DNA of 64,000 nucleotides, taken from CBDBES01 sp965204465 (lineage in GTDB: Bacteria > Spirochaetota > Leptospiria > Turneriellales > CBDBES01). This document shows, piece by piece, positions 16,974-27,143 of this stretch (within the stretch, counting starts at the first letter, position 1; the number at the start of each line of letters is the position of its first letter). The stretch lies in the NCBI GenBank assembly GCA_965204465.1, contig CBDBES010000002.1:620001-684000 (forward strand). Direction: 5' to 3'. The notes beneath the pieces were generated by a model that searched no databases, was not told the DNA's origin, and worked only from the letters and a program-made list of their open reading frames with translations. The translations under genes and the position numbers were made by a program.

Positions 16974-19742
16974 AATACGAGTGCATCTTTTGCATAGTCC
17001 TTCTTTAGTAAGGTCTTTTCTCAACCAGCATCTAGGACATTTCTCTTTGGTAGAAGCCTTTATTTCTATTTGTTGAATATCGACATAGAGTACCTCAGAG
17101 ACCACAAGATAATCAACCAGTATACTTTCTTTTAAATCATCTGGCGCCATAGCCAGCGGTATACGAACCACCGCATCTACAGAAGAGCCGATCTCCCCTT
17201 TACTGCGTAATTCTTCTAATTTTAAATTTACCTTATCTTTCAGTTCCCATATCATAGAAAATCTTTTTTTTAATTCGGGATTATACCATTTAGAAGAGTC
17301 TGGCCATATTTCTTCAAATACACTATTTTCATACAATATACGATGAACTTCTTCCATAGAATAACTCAATATGGGTGCTAACCATACACTCATACTACTT
17401 AATATTACGAATAAGGCTTGCAAACTGGATTGGCGTTTTTTTGCCTCTAAAATAGAGGTTGGTCTATTTGGATTAGAATCGCAATAGAGTCTGTCTCTTA
17501 TAATATCAAAATAAACCTGAGACAAAGTAACTGTACAAAAATGAATTGTTTTGTGATATACCAGATGGAATTCATTTTCTTTATAAGATTTCTTAATGCT
17601 TTTTTCTAAAATACTTAATTCATGTAAGGCCCATAGATCAAGTTCATCTATAATTAAAGAAGTATTTATTTCAGGAACCAGATCACCATCCTGTAGATTG
17701 CCCAACATATACCGAAATGTATTTCTTATTTTACGGTAGTTATCCGAGAGGCGCTGTAGAATGTCATTCCCGATTGTATTATCAGTCCTGTAATCTTCCG
17801 AAGAAACCCATAGTCTTAAAATATCGGCACCATATTTGGGAATAATATCTTCAATCGGATTGACTACATTGCCCAAAGATTTGCTCATTGCCCTTCCCTT
17901 TTCATCCAATACATATCCATGAGTTAATACTCTTTTATAGGGTGCTTTGGATTCTAACGCAAGGGAAGGCCACAAACTACTTTGGAACCATCCCCTATGT
18001 TGGTCTGACCCCTCTAGATACATATCTGCCGGAAAATAGAGATCATCTCTTTGTTTTAAGACAGCCCTCCAGGTAACTCCGCTATCAAACCAAACATCCA
18101 GTATATCATTTTCTTTTTTAAAATTAGTAGAATTACATTTCAAGCATTGAGCCCCTTTAGGTAAAAGATAATCTATTTCTTTTTCAAACCATACTTCAAT
18201 CCCTTCTTTTTGAACGAGTTTTATAATATGATCCAATCCATCTATGGTCAGATGAGTTTCGTTACAATGATTACATTGAAAAGCTGGTATGGGTACCCCC
18301 CAAAATCTTTGTCTGGAAAGACACCAATCGGGTCTGTTTTCTATCATAGAATGGAATCTTTTCTCGCCCCATCCAGGGATCCATTCTACTTTTTGAACTT
18401 CTTTTATAGATATTTCTTTTAAAGTATCCATCGAAAAAAACCACTGCGGAGTAGCCCTGAAGATTAAAGGCTTATGGCATCTCCAGCAATGAGGATAAGA
18501 ATGCTCTATTTCCGAGGAATGAATTAAAAGATTTTTTTGTTTTAATTTTTGGATGATCCCTGGGTTAGCATCAAATATTTTCACACCCTCCATTTCTGGA
18601 AAAACATCAGTAAATCTGCCTCTATGGTCTACAGGACAATAAGCCTGTAAATTATATTTTAAGCCAATATTATAATCATCATTTCCATGACCGGGAGCTA
18701 TATGAACGATACCTGTTCCCTGTTCCAGCGTAACATTATCTCCGAATAGTACCTTGCTTTCTCTTTCTAAGAAAGGATGCATAACCTCAAGACCTTCGAT
18801 CTGCTCAGAGCTAATAATTTCTTTCTGGGAAAAATTAAGCCCCACTGATTCAAAAAAGCGCTCTTCCATGCCGGTCGCCAGCAAAATTCTTCCTTTAGGG
18901 GTATGATAAATGGCATATTCAAACTTGGGGTGAAAGGCCACTCCTAAATTTGCAGGCAATGTCCAGGGAGTCGTAGTCCATATAATAACAAATAAATTTT
19001 CTTCTTTTTTCACCGGAAAGGCCACATATATAGAAGGAGATCTATGGAGATCATATTCTATTTCTGCCTCGGCTAGCGCGGTAGAACAAGAGAAACACCA
19101 ATGGATTGGTTTTTTATTCTTGTAGATCATCTCTTTCTCATACAGGTCTCTGAATGTTTGCAGTATATTGGCCTCAAAAGTCTTACTCATTGTATAATAA
19201 AAATTCATCTGAGATTCTTCTTCTTTAGAAGAAGCATGAGATTTTAATTTCTCAATCCCTTTTTCATCCCAAAAAATACCCAATCTGGATTGGTCCTGCG
19301 CCTGGACATGGATAAAATGGTTGGCATATTCACGACAGGCAGCTCTTACTTTATGGGGGTCTTTTTCGGAACCATCCTTTTGCTTAGCCAACTTTTTGAT
19401 CACGGCTAACTCAATGGGAAGTCCATGGCAATCCCACCCGGGAATATAGTTAACATATTTTCCCTGTAATAGATGATATTTATTGATCATATCTTTTAAT
19501 ATTTTATTCAAGGCATGCCCCACATGGAAATGCCCATTTGCATAAGGAGGCCCATCATGTAATAAAAATTCATCTGCATTATTTTTTCTACTATCTAGAA
19601 TTTTCTTATACGTTTGACTCTTTTGCCAGTATTCTAAAATGGAAGGTTCTCTTTTGGCTAGATCTGCCTTCATGGGAAATCTGGTTTTAGGTAAACAAAT
19701 GGTATCAGACCATTTTTTTATTTTGGTTTTCATTTCAGACAT
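16968..19742 (-). CDS. ileS: Isoleucyl-tRNA synthetase
   Basis: Class I synthetase charging tRNA-Ile. At 924 residues it is the typical bacterial length. The HIGH motif appears as GHFHVGHA (about residues 69-76) after LHDGPPYAN. The KMSKS loop is GRAMSKSLGN (about residue 617). The CP1 editing domain contains TTTPWTLPANLGVAFHP. The C-terminal zinc knuckle, CPRCW...CKRC (about 900-920), marks the bacterial, mupirocin-sensitive-type architecture. It overlaps the nadD stop region by 8 bases and is the last gene of a proA-nadD-ileS run. Confidence 0.97.
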   Translation of the reverse strand: MSEMKTKIKKWSDTICLPKTRFPMKADLAKREPSILEYWQKSQTYKKILDSRKNNADEFLLHDGPPYANGHFHVGHALNKILKDMINKYHLLQGKYVNYIPGWDCHGLPIELAVIKKLAKQKDGSEKDPHKVRAACREYANHFIHVQAQDQSRLGIFWDEKGIEKLKSHASSKEEESQMNFYYTMSKTFEANILQTFRDLYEKEMIYKNKKPIHWCFSCSTALAEAEIEYDLHRSPSIYVAFPVKKEENLFVIIWTTTPWTLPANLGVAFHPKFEYAIYHTPKGRILLATGMEERFFESVGLNFSQKEIISSEQIEGLEVMHPFLERESKVLFGDNVTLEQGTGIVHIAPGHGNDDYNIGLKYNLQAYCPVDHRGRFTDVFPEMEGVKIFDANPGIIQKLKQKNLLIHSSEIEHSYPHCWRCHKPLIFRATPQWFFSMDTLKEISIKEVQKVEWIPGWGEKRFHSMIENRPDWCLSRQRFWGVPIPAFQCNHCNETHLTIDGLDHIIKLVQKEGIEVWFEKEIDYLLPKGAQCLKCNSTNFKKENDILDVWFDSGVTWRAVLKQRDDLYFPADMYLEGSDQHRGWFQSSLWPSLALESKAPYKRVLTHGYVLDEKGRAMSKSLGNVVNPIEDIIPKYGADILRLWVSSEDYRTDNTIGNDILQRLSDNYRKIRNTFRYMLGNLQDGDLVPEINTSLIIDELDLWALHELSILEKSIKKSYKENEFHLVYHKTIHFCTVTLSQVYFDIIRDRLYCDSNPNRPTSILEAKKRQSSLQALFVILSSMSVWLAPILSYSMEEVHRILYENSVFEEIWPDSSKWYNPELKKRFSMIWELKDKVNLKLEELRSKGEIGSSVDAVVRIPLAMAPDDLKESILVDYLVVSEVLYVDIQQIEIKASTKEKCPRCWLRKDLTKEGLCKRCTRIS

Positions 19743-20385
19743 ATAAACGATTCTCTAAAATATAATCCAACACATTCTTATTCATCATATTTCGCAGATC
19801 AGATAGATTTTTTTCTTGGGGATCTTTCCAATATTTGCTTAACTTCTGGCGGATCGTGGTAGAGCTAAAATCCCAAACGGAATTATCCAAGATGAAAAAA
19901 TTCCTGGATTTAATTTGAATGGCCTTGTCTGTATTTCTGCGAATGACCATAAATTCAAATTCAGTGATCAATTTTTCTGCATTGTACCAGGAAGGGAGAG
20001 TATGATACATATCTTCTCCCAATATCACCGCAATATTGTTTTCTCTGCAATAGCCCTGCAATGCCTTTAGTATATTATAAGTATAGCCAGCAGAATTCAT
20101 GTTTCTTTCAATGGTGGATAAAACGATCTTACGATTCAGTGGATCATTTAGATACTTATTATCTCTTTTCAATAATGGCCTAATCGCCTTGGCCAGCATA
20201 GAAAACCTATGACGATATGACATTAATTTTCTTTTATCTTTATGGGGAGGCAATGAAGAAAGAACCACTACAATAGATTTTAGATCACGAATAGAAGAAA
20301 CGTATTTCAAGACCTGGATGTGTCCCTCATGTATGGGGTTAAAAGTACCCCCGAATACGGCTGATTTTGCTCTTAGGAAAGACAC
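19735..20385 (-). CDS. nadD: Nicotinate-nucleotide adenylyltransferase
   Basis: Transfers AMP from ATP to nicotinate mononucleotide in NAD synthesis. 216 residues. The nucleotidyltransferase motif is FGGTFNPIHEGHI (about residues 12-24). The C-terminal ISSTxIR motif appears as FSSTTIRQKL. The adenine/nicotinate region GEDMYHTLPSWYNAEKLI is typical. The start overlaps the proA stop by one base, and its own end overlaps ileS by 8, so the three genes are translationally coupled. The proA-nadD order is common in bacteria, often preceded by obg and proB, which are not here. Confidence 0.95.
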   Translation of the reverse strand: MSFLRAKSAVFGGTFNPIHEGHIQVLKYVSSIRDLKSIVVVLSSLPPHKDKRKLMSYRHRFSMLAKAIRPLLKRDNKYLNDPLNRKIVLSTIERNMNSAGYTYNILKALQGYCRENNIAVILGEDMYHTLPSWYNAEKLITEFEFMVIRRNTDKAIQIKSRNFFILDNSVWDFSSTTIRQKLSKYWKDPQEKNLSDLRNMMNKNVLDYILENRLYV

Positions 20386-21689
20386 TAACTTCGGATCTGT
20401 CCTTCGCCATAGACCAAATATTTAGTTGTAGTTAGATCAGCCAATCCCATTGGACCTCTCGCATGCAACTTGCCTGTGGCAATACCTACTTCAGCTCCCA
20501 GTCCAAATTGACCGCCATCATGGAACCTTGTAGAAGAATTTACAAATAAAGCTGCCGAATCCAATAAGGTTAAAAATTGATCAATAACATTATAATCTTG
20601 AGCGATAATCGCCTCTGAATGCAAAGAACCATAAGTATTGATATGATCTAAAGATTGCTTGAAATCTCTTACTATTTTTACAGAAATATCCATGGATAAA
20701 TATTCTGTGGAATAGCCATCTGTATTCAATTCTTTTATAGGGAACTTTTTTAGGATCATTCTTGTCTTTTGATCCGCATGCAAAATAACCCCTGCATCTA
20801 TTAAACCTTGGATGATCTTATCCATAAAGGGAAGACCTTCATCTAAAATGACACATTCTGCGGCATTGCATACCCCAGGTTTCTGGGTCTTAGAGTTAAG
20901 TAAGACATTTAAAGCAATTTCAGGGTTTGCCGATCTGTGAATATATACATGGCATACTCCTTTATCATGCTTTACCACAGGGATCAGGCTATTTTGGTTA
21001 ACAAATTGAATAAGTCCTTCTCCCCCTCTCGGAACCACCAAGTCAATATGATCTTTTCGTTCTAAAAAACCTACCATCAGATGTCTGGATGTACGTTTTA
21101 CCAGCTGCAAAGATTCTGCAGGAAGTTTGCAATGGGATAACGCTTTTTGAAACAGAGATGCAAGCAACTGATTACTTTGAATCGCTTCTTTACCGCCTCT
21201 TAATATTACCGCATTGGAAGATTTAATGGCAAGAGCGCCTACATCAATGGTCACATTGGGTCTGGACTCATAAATAACAGCCAAAACGCCAATGGGTATT
21301 CTTGTTTTTTGTATGAAAAGCCCATTTGGCAATTTCCAGCCAGTGATCACTTCCCCTATGGGATCTTTTAAATTGACAATTTCATTGAGCGATTGGATCA
21401 TACCATCAATTTCTTTATCTGTAATAGATAGTCTATCAATCATTGATTGGGATCCATCTTTCGTTTGAAAATTTTCTATATCTTGCTCATTCTGATTTTT
21501 TATATTACTACGATCGTCATCCAATAATTGGGCCACTTTCAGTAGAACATTATTTTTTTGTTTCCCAGAGGCAGCCCTTAAAGAAAAAGAGGCATTTTTT
21601 GCCTGGGTAGTGATCATGTTGACATAGGTCTTTTCCTCACTACTTAAAGTAAGTTGCTTTTCTGTGGCTATGGCAGGCATTTGAACCAT
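20385..21689 (-). CDS. proA: Gamma-glutamyl phosphate reductase (glutamate-5-semialdehyde dehydrogenase)
   Basis: Second step of proline synthesis: NADPH-dependent reduction of gamma-glutamyl phosphate. 434 residues. The catalytic cysteine is in KTQKPGVCNAAE. The NAD(P)-binding part has PIGVLAVIYESRPNVTID and ILRGGKEAIQSN. The C-terminal GLGAEVGIATGKLHARGPMG is diagnostic. The start is the ATG at 21689; an internal ATG lies at 21680. The proB kinase that makes the unstable intermediate is not adjacent. Confidence 0.97.
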   Translation of the reverse strand: MVQMPAIATEKQLTLSSEEKTYVNMITTQAKNASFSLRAASGKQKNNVLLKVAQLLDDDRSNIKNQNEQDIENFQTKDGSQSMIDRLSITDKEIDGMIQSLNEIVNLKDPIGEVITGWKLPNGLFIQKTRIPIGVLAVIYESRPNVTIDVGALAIKSSNAVILRGGKEAIQSNQLLASLFQKALSHCKLPAESLQLVKRTSRHLMVGFLERKDHIDLVVPRGGEGLIQFVNQNSLIPVVKHDKGVCHVYIHRSANPEIALNVLLNSKTQKPGVCNAAECVILDEGLPFMDKIIQGLIDAGVILHADQKTRMILKKFPIKELNTDGYSTEYLSMDISVKIVRDFKQSLDHINTYGSLHSEAIIAQDYNVIDQFLTLLDSAALFVNSSTRFHDGGQFGLGAEVGIATGKLHARGPMGLADLTTTKYLVYGEGQIRS

Positions 21690-21794
21690 AATTCAATCAA
21701 TTACTTTGGTGTAAATTTTTTTTTGATCTATAAAAGTGCAAAATGCAATGGAAATGAGGACTACCCCCTTCCATAATATGACGAAAATTGATGC

Positions 21795-22712
21795 TTACGA
21801 TTTAAGAATTTGATGCGCCCCTTGCCGGATAAGTTTATCTGCCAACTTCTCACCAACATATTTTGCCTCACTATTTTTTAAAGCTTTTTCAAATACAGTA
21901 TCCAATATGGTTTTTTCACCATTTATATCCCCTACAAAACCCCTTAATTTAATCTTGTTTCCTATTAATTCAGAATATGCTGCAATCGGAACGCTACATC
22001 CTCCTCCTATTTTATGCAAAAAGCTTCTCTCTGCGGTAGAATGAATACTTGATTGATGATCATATATCTTTCTCATCATATCATAAATGAATACATTTTT
22101 TTTATGGCTCATCACTGCTATAGATCCCTGCCCCACGCAAGGTAGTAATATATCTGTGGATATTTTTTCTGAAATGGTATGCTCTAATTTCATTCTTTCT
22201 ATTCCCGCTACTGCTAATATCATACCATCCCAGTCAGATTTATTGAATTTAAGATAGCGAGTCATCAAATTGCCTCTCAAGTCGATTATCTTTATATCAG
22301 GACGATAATTTAAAATCTGTGATCTTCTCCTAAGACTTCCCGTGGCAATCGTTGCCCCAAGAGGAAGTTCTTTTAAACTTCTACCTTTCTTAGAAACAAG
22401 AGCATCTCTTGGGTCATGGCGCTTTGTAATAGCAGATATATGTATATCAGAATGAAATTCAGTGGGGATATCCTTTAAACTATGCACCGCAATGTGTATT
22501 TTTTTTTTTAATAGCGCTTCGTCCAATTCTTTTGTAAACAATCCCTTGATTCCTATATTATGTAGTGGTATATCTATCAACTTATCTGCCTTTGACTTAA
22601 TTGGAATAATCTTTAAGCTGATCTTAGGATATACCTCTTTTAATTTACTCGAAATAAATTTAGCCTGCCATATAGCCAGCTTGCTGTCCCTCGTACCGAT
22701 TTTAATGTTCAT
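21795..22712 (-). CDS. hemC: Hydroxymethylbilane synthase (porphobilinogen deaminase)
   Basis: Polymerises four porphobilinogens into hydroxymethylbilane. 305 residues beginning MNIKIGTRDSKLAIWQA. Active-site features are HSLKDIPTE (catalytic Asp region), GSLRRRSQI (cofactor and propionate-binding arginines), and the dipyrromethane-attachment cysteine in GGGCSVPIAAYSE. It works downstream of HemB, whose gene is at the start of the window. It appears to be monocistronic: 82 bases separate it from proA and a 479-base AT-rich gap lies upstream. hemA and hemD are not adjacent. Confidence 0.96.
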   Translation of the reverse strand: MNIKIGTRDSKLAIWQAKFISSKLKEVYPKISLKIIPIKSKADKLIDIPLHNIGIKGLFTKELDEALLKKKIHIAVHSLKDIPTEFHSDIHISAITKRHDPRDALVSKKGRSLKELPLGATIATGSLRRRSQILNYRPDIKIIDLRGNLMTRYLKFNKSDWDGMILAVAGIERMKLEHTISEKISTDILLPCVGQGSIAVMSHKKNVFIYDMMRKIYDHQSSIHSTAERSFLHKIGGGCSVPIAAYSELIGNKIKLRGFVGDINGEKTILDTVFEKALKNSEAKYVGEKLADKLIRQGAHQILKS

Positions 22713-23191
22713 TTAAATATAGATCCATAAAGATTCTATGGAAAGACTCCATGAAGCTAAGAGTCAATATTCATTTTAAGAATGTCTTTACAAATTTTAT
22801 TTTATTAGTTAATTTTTCCTTTTAGGCAATCCAAATTTATTTTTAAGATAAATAAATATTTTTCGTTATAAAAAAAATCCAGGAAATATATAGAGATAAC
22901 TATTATTTCCTAAAAATAAAGAGATATATAATATAAAGAATGTAAAAAATGTGAATTTGCATTTTAAAAGAAAAATATTCAAAAATTATGAACTGAAAAA
23001 TGTGAAATTAAAAAGAGTTATGATCATATTATTATTTATCTACAGATCATTCTTAAAATAAAGTCTTTTACAATAATTCAGATAAGATAATTCACTTAAT
23101 TCAATAAGTTATCGGTATATAGTTATTATATATAATAGAAACTAAATATATATATAATTAAGAACAAGTAAATTATCTAAATCTTATTGAA
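22713..23191 (-). other. AT-rich intergenic region
   Basis: 479 bases between flgE and hemC (both minus strand), very AT-rich with many short A/T palindromes. It must hold the hemC promoter and the end of the flgE transcript. I see no gene, RNA or clear terminator hairpin in it. Confidence 0.4.
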
Positions 23192-24586
23192 CTATCTCTT
23201 TAAGGTTAATAATTCTTGTAACATTTGATCTGAAGTAACGATACTCTTAGAATTCGCCTGGAACCCTCTTTGTGTAACAATCATATCTGTAAATTGTTCA
23301 GCGAGATCTACATTGCTCATCTCTAGCATTCCTGAATTCATCTCTCCAAATCCTTGGGTATTCGCTTCCCCTATGATCGCTTCTCCTGAATTATTAGATA
23401 CTTCAAAATTATTAGAACCTTTTTTAGATAACCCTTCAGGATTCGTGAAATTAGCCATTGCTATTCTAGCCAAAGGTTCCTGTAATCCGTTTGAGTATAC
23501 ACCTGTTATCGTACCAGATGGGTCTATATTAAATGATTCTAAGTATCCCATTGATTTCCCATCCTGTTCAATTGCCTTCGTTGTGAATGGGGAAGAATAT
23601 TGGGTAACTCCATTTACTTCACCGGCGGTGCCGAAACGGATTTCTATATTTCTGACCGTTGGATTACCAGGTAAACGAAAAGATAGGTTTGCGTTCAGTT
23701 CACCTTGATTTTTAATATCCACTCCATCTGATAAAGAGCTGATCCTTCCATCCGGAGAAAATCCAAGAACAAAATTATTATTTCCGGCTATGGTAGTGTT
23801 TTGTCCCTCTGGTCCTAATACATCCAGACTTAATTGACTTGCATTTTCTATTGAAACAGAGCCATTCCATAAATTATCCTGGCTTTTCCACATGATCATT
23901 CTTAGTTTATGTTGGTTTCCCTGATCATCAAATACATCAAGGCTTAGAGAATGACCTCTTTTTTGATCTATATTTTGATTTAAGATCAGTCTATTTCTTT
24001 CTTCTTCTGAAATATCTGTTGGGATAGCCAAGATAGAGGAATTTAAATTACTTTTAAGGCGAACAAAAGAAGTTTCTTTGGCTGGTTCTTTAGAATAAAG
24101 AGGAATTATAATATTCTCTATATCTGCACTCGCATTTATACTTTTATTCCCATCTTGATCATTTATTGCATTCCACCCCTGTATATTCATTCCATTTGCA
24201 GGATTTACTAAATTTCCTGCTTTATCTACATCAAAGTTGCCAGATCTGGTATAATATTCTTTATCATTTGCTGATAATATAAAAAAACCCTCTCCTGATA
24301 TGGCCACATCGGTTCCTTTGCCTGTTGTTTGGAAGGCTCCTTGGGTCATTATTTTATCAACAGAAGCAATTAAAGCACCTAAGCCAATTTGTTTTGGATT
24401 CACTCCTCCAACATTGTTTTTTGGTTCACTAGCGCCTTGCAATGTTTGAGAAATTAAATCCTGAAAGGTTACTCTTTCATACTTAAAACCATTTGTATTC
24501 ACATTGGATATATTATTTCCAATAACATCCATTCTTAATTGATGATTCTTTAAACCAGAAACACCTGCATATAGAGATCGCATCAT
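23192..24586 (-). CDS. flgE: Flagellar hook protein FlgE
   Basis: Structural subunit of the hook joining the basal-body rod to the filament, here periplasmic if the organism is a spirochaete. 464 residues. The N-terminal rod-family motif is MRSLYAGVSGLKNHQLRMDV followed by NNISNVNTNGFK. The C-terminal heptad region ends FTDMIVTQRGFQANSKSI. No cysteine occurs anywhere in the protein. At the position matching the Lys/Cys pair that forms the lysinoalanine crosslink in spirochaete hooks I read K166 and S179, followed by N180. Last gene of a fliK-flgD-flgE unit. Confidence 0.95.
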   Translation of the reverse strand: MMRSLYAGVSGLKNHQLRMDVIGNNISNVNTNGFKYERVTFQDLISQTLQGASEPKNNVGGVNPKQIGLGALIASVDKIMTQGAFQTTGKGTDVAISGEGFFILSANDKEYYTRSGNFDVDKAGNLVNPANGMNIQGWNAINDQDGNKSINASADIENIIIPLYSKEPAKETSFVRLKSNLNSSILAIPTDISEEERNRLILNQNIDQKRGHSLSLDVFDDQGNQHKLRMIMWKSQDNLWNGSVSIENASQLSLDVLGPEGQNTTIAGNNNFVLGFSPDGRISSLSDGVDIKNQGELNANLSFRLPGNPTVRNIEIRFGTAGEVNGVTQYSSPFTTKAIEQDGKSMGYLESFNIDPSGTITGVYSNGLQEPLARIAMANFTNPEGLSKKGSNNFEVSNNSGEAIIGEANTQGFGEMNSGMLEMSNVDLAEQFTDMIVTQRGFQANSKSIVTSDQMLQELLTLKR

Positions 24587-24606
24587 ATTTTTTTACCACC
24601 TTTTAT

Positions 24607-25128
24607 TTATTTGACTTTACTCATCGAGTCATCATTTTTAGGAATTTCATTCATACTTGAGTTTTCCACACTAGAAAGATCCTCCAGACGAATATTTCTT
24701 CCATTCACTTTCAGAAAAACTTGATTTGCAGCATCAAAGAATATTTTATCCACAACTCCTTTGATGGTTTTACCATTAACAAAATCTTTTCCTGAAACAG
24801 TACGCCCAACCAATAAATTTGCCTGAAAAGAACGCAAAGAATTTACTGAATTAGCCACATTATGCATTTGTTCAAGTGCAGAAAATTGGGCCATTTGAGC
24901 AATAAAAGCTCTATCTTTAACTGGTTCCAGAGGATCTTGATGTTCTAATTGTTTAACTAAAAGTTTTAAAAAGCTAGATTTATCTAAATGATCATTTCGC
25001 TTATCAACAATAGGAACGTTTTTTCTATTTACGTTTTGCTGAATAGACTCTTTGATCTTATTTACATTTGTATAATTTTGAGAATGTGTATTTATTTCAG
25101 GCATAAATTTTTCTACTCCGTTGCTCAT
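24607..25128 (-). CDS. flgD: Flagellar hook assembly scaffolding protein FlgD
   Basis: Capping/scaffold protein for hook polymerisation. About 173 residues. The conserved N-terminal core reads SFLKLLVKQLEHQDPLEP followed by FIAQMAQFSALEQM. The C-terminal part is short and lacks the full Ig/tudor-like domains of enterobacterial FlgD, as in other spirochaetes. Start choice is uncertain: GTG 25140, ATG 25128 and ATG 25104 are in frame, the last with a GGAG 11 bases upstream. All overlap the end of fliK. flgE follows after 20 bases. Confidence 0.9.
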   Translation of the reverse strand: MSNGVEKFMPEINTHSQNYTNVNKIKESIQQNVNRKNVPIVDKRNDHLDKSSFLKLLVKQLEHQDPLEPVKDRAFIAQMAQFSALEQMHNVANSVNSLRSFQANLLVGRTVSGKDFVNGKTIKGVVDKIFFDAANQVFLKVNGRNIRLEDLSSVENSSMNEIPKNDDSMSKVK

Positions 25129-26512
25129 TTTGTTCTTCACTGTTTATTCTATCTGGATCAACTTTGTTGTCAGAAAGATATTGTTTGCTGGAATTATATT
25201 TTTGAAAATTTTCATTGGTGGAAGTATTCGATTGAATATCTACTTTAAAACCAGATACCAAATACCCTTCTTCTTTGAGTCCATTCATGATCGTTCCCAT
25301 TCTATCAGATAACATCTTTTGTACTACATCATTTTCTACTGTAAAGGAACCGTTTAAACTACCCTCCACTAGCGAAAGTCTTAAATAAATCTTACCTAAT
25401 TCTTTAGGATATAAATTTGCACTTAATGATGCATTTTCCTGGTTGCGTATTATCATACGAGCCCTGCTCATTAAAGAATTAAATTGATCATTAAATCTGT
25501 ATTTCAAGATTGGACTTTCCATTATTTTGGAGAGATTAGAATTATTTATTGAATCATTTCTTGCAAATTTAGCTTCTCCCGAATAAATAGATTGCGTCTT
25601 TTCTTTTAGAGTAGATTTCATATCTGATACCGAATCAGTAGAATATCTGGCATTGAATATTTTATGAGGAGAATGATTTGTTTCACGTGAAACAAGTATA
25701 GAATTTTCCTTAATATCCATAGAATGAATCGGATCTAATGGATTCTTAACATTCTTATGATGGCGTTTCTTCAATATTTTATCTTGAACTAGTATTTTAT
25801 TCTTATTTAAGTCTTCTCTTAGGAATGTATCCATTAGATCTTTCTTATCGTTTTTATCAGGTAAGATAGTCTTTGCTTCTATTTTATTTTCCATATCAGA
25901 TGGATTTTTTTTCTTGTCTATGAGATCTTTGATCTCTTTTAAATCGACTGTTTCAATATTTTCTGATTTTTTAAACTCTCCCTGATGCTTTCCCAATTCC
26001 TTTTGAAGGAGTTTCTCTAAATTTTTTTCTCCCTGTAAGTGATCAAAATTATTTTTTGTTCCCTCATTTGATTTTGCGCTTATATCTTTATTCACATGAT
26101 TTTGAGAATTATTATTCAAAGGTTTATCAGATCTTATTTCAGAATTTTCATTCTGAGTAGTTTTTTCAGATGCAGAAGTTTTATTTTCCTCAGGAATCTT
26201 ATTCATTTTTACATTAAATTCATTTTTGACATGCTGATCCTGGTATGCAGTGTCTTTTTCTTTAGTATTACTATTATAATGAGAAAATTTATCCTCTGGC
26301 AAATTCAATTTTTGAGGCGTATTATTATTAAGAACTTTAGTATGCAACATATTATCCATTAAATTCTGGCCATGACTCATTTTGAAATTCTGTTGCAGGA
26401 TATCCAGGAAACTTATTATTTCTCCTTTAGAATGAGAATCAGCATCATGAGTCTTTATTAAAGAAAGCTTTTTATTCTCTATGTTTATATCTTTATTAAA
26501 TAAGACTTCCAT
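25097..26512 (-). CDS. fliK: Flagellar hook-length control protein FliK
   Basis: Molecular ruler and export-specificity switch of the flagellar secretion system. 471 residues. A long, low-complexity Asn/Lys-rich N-terminal part of about 340 residues is typical of the ruler region. It is followed by the globular C-terminal hook-length domain, with LSANLYPKELGKIYLRLSLV and GSFTVENDVVQKMLSDRM. The extreme C-terminus is Asn/Ser-rich. It is first in the fliK-flgD-flgE unit, which is the usual order in spirochaetes. The N-terminal part is recognised only by composition. Confidence 0.88.
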   Translation of the reverse strand: MEVLFNKDINIENKKLSLIKTHDADSHSKGEIISFLDILQQNFKMSHGQNLMDNMLHTKVLNNNTPQKLNLPEDKFSHYNSNTKEKDTAYQDQHVKNEFNVKMNKIPEENKTSASEKTTQNENSEIRSDKPLNNNSQNHVNKDISAKSNEGTKNNFDHLQGEKNLEKLLQKELGKHQGEFKKSENIETVDLKEIKDLIDKKKNPSDMENKIEAKTILPDKNDKKDLMDTFLREDLNKNKILVQDKILKKRHHKNVKNPLDPIHSMDIKENSILVSRETNHSPHKIFNARYSTDSVSDMKSTLKEKTQSIYSGEAKFARNDSINNSNLSKIMESPILKYRFNDQFNSLMSRARMIIRNQENASLSANLYPKELGKIYLRLSLVEGSLNGSFTVENDVVQKMLSDRMGTIMNGLKEEGYLVSGFKVDIQSNTSTNENFQKYNSSKQYLSDNKVDPDRINSEEQNEQRSRKIYA

Positions 26513-26556
26513 TCTAACTAATTATCGTATTGATATTAATTGACTTTAGAATATTT

Positions 26557-27027
26557 TCAATATAACTCTATTATAGAAGAATCATAATTCCATATTGAAT
26601 TATTTTCATTATGATCAGAAAAGATACTAAATTTTATCTGATCAATTACTTTCTTAGAATTTGAGACACGAAGTAAATATTCTCCCGGTTTTAGACTTTG
26701 AAATTTATCCATTAAAAATTTTCTTTTTGGTTTTACGCGTTTATTCTTAAATTCTACCTCTCTCCAGATTAATTCTTTAATGAATAAAGAAACAATATAC
26801 TCAATCTCATGATCCCAATCCAATTCATAGTGATACCATATAGATGTTCCTTGATGAAAAATAATAGGAGAATTCATTTTTTTTAAAACCTTTGGGGTGA
26901 ACCATTTCTTTTCGATGGGTTGTAGAATTTTTTCTTCCAATTCATAGAAAGAAAATTTGCTCGATTTATCTATACTGCATTGAAATAAAAATAAGCAGGT
27001 TATAAAAAAGATGTACAAATGAAACAT
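26557..27027 (-). CDS. Hypothetical lipoprotein
   Basis: 156 residues. A hydrophobic signal segment ends in FLFQCS, an acceptable loose spirochaetal lipobox with Cys at about residue 17. The mature part is rich in Lys, Glu and aromatic residues, with no recognised domain. It lies 45 bases upstream of fliK on the same strand and may be part of the hook operon, possibly as a periplasmic flagellum-associated lipoprotein; that role is inference from position only. Confidence 0.65.
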   Translation of the reverse strand: MFHLYIFFITCLFLFQCSIDKSSKFSFYELEEKILQPIEKKWFTPKVLKKMNSPIIFHQGTSIWYHYELDWDHEIEYIVSLFIKELIWREVEFKNKRVKPKRKFLMDKFQSLKPGEYLLRVSNSKKVIDQIKFSIFSDHNENNSIWNYDSSIIELY

Positions 27028-27143
27028 AATGCCATTATCGTCTTATTAAATAAATGCTTTAGATATGGTTACACTCATAAAACCAGAAAGGTACAAAAAG
27101 ACAAAGTTAGCCAAGTCTCTAATTCCCCTGACAATACCCCCTA

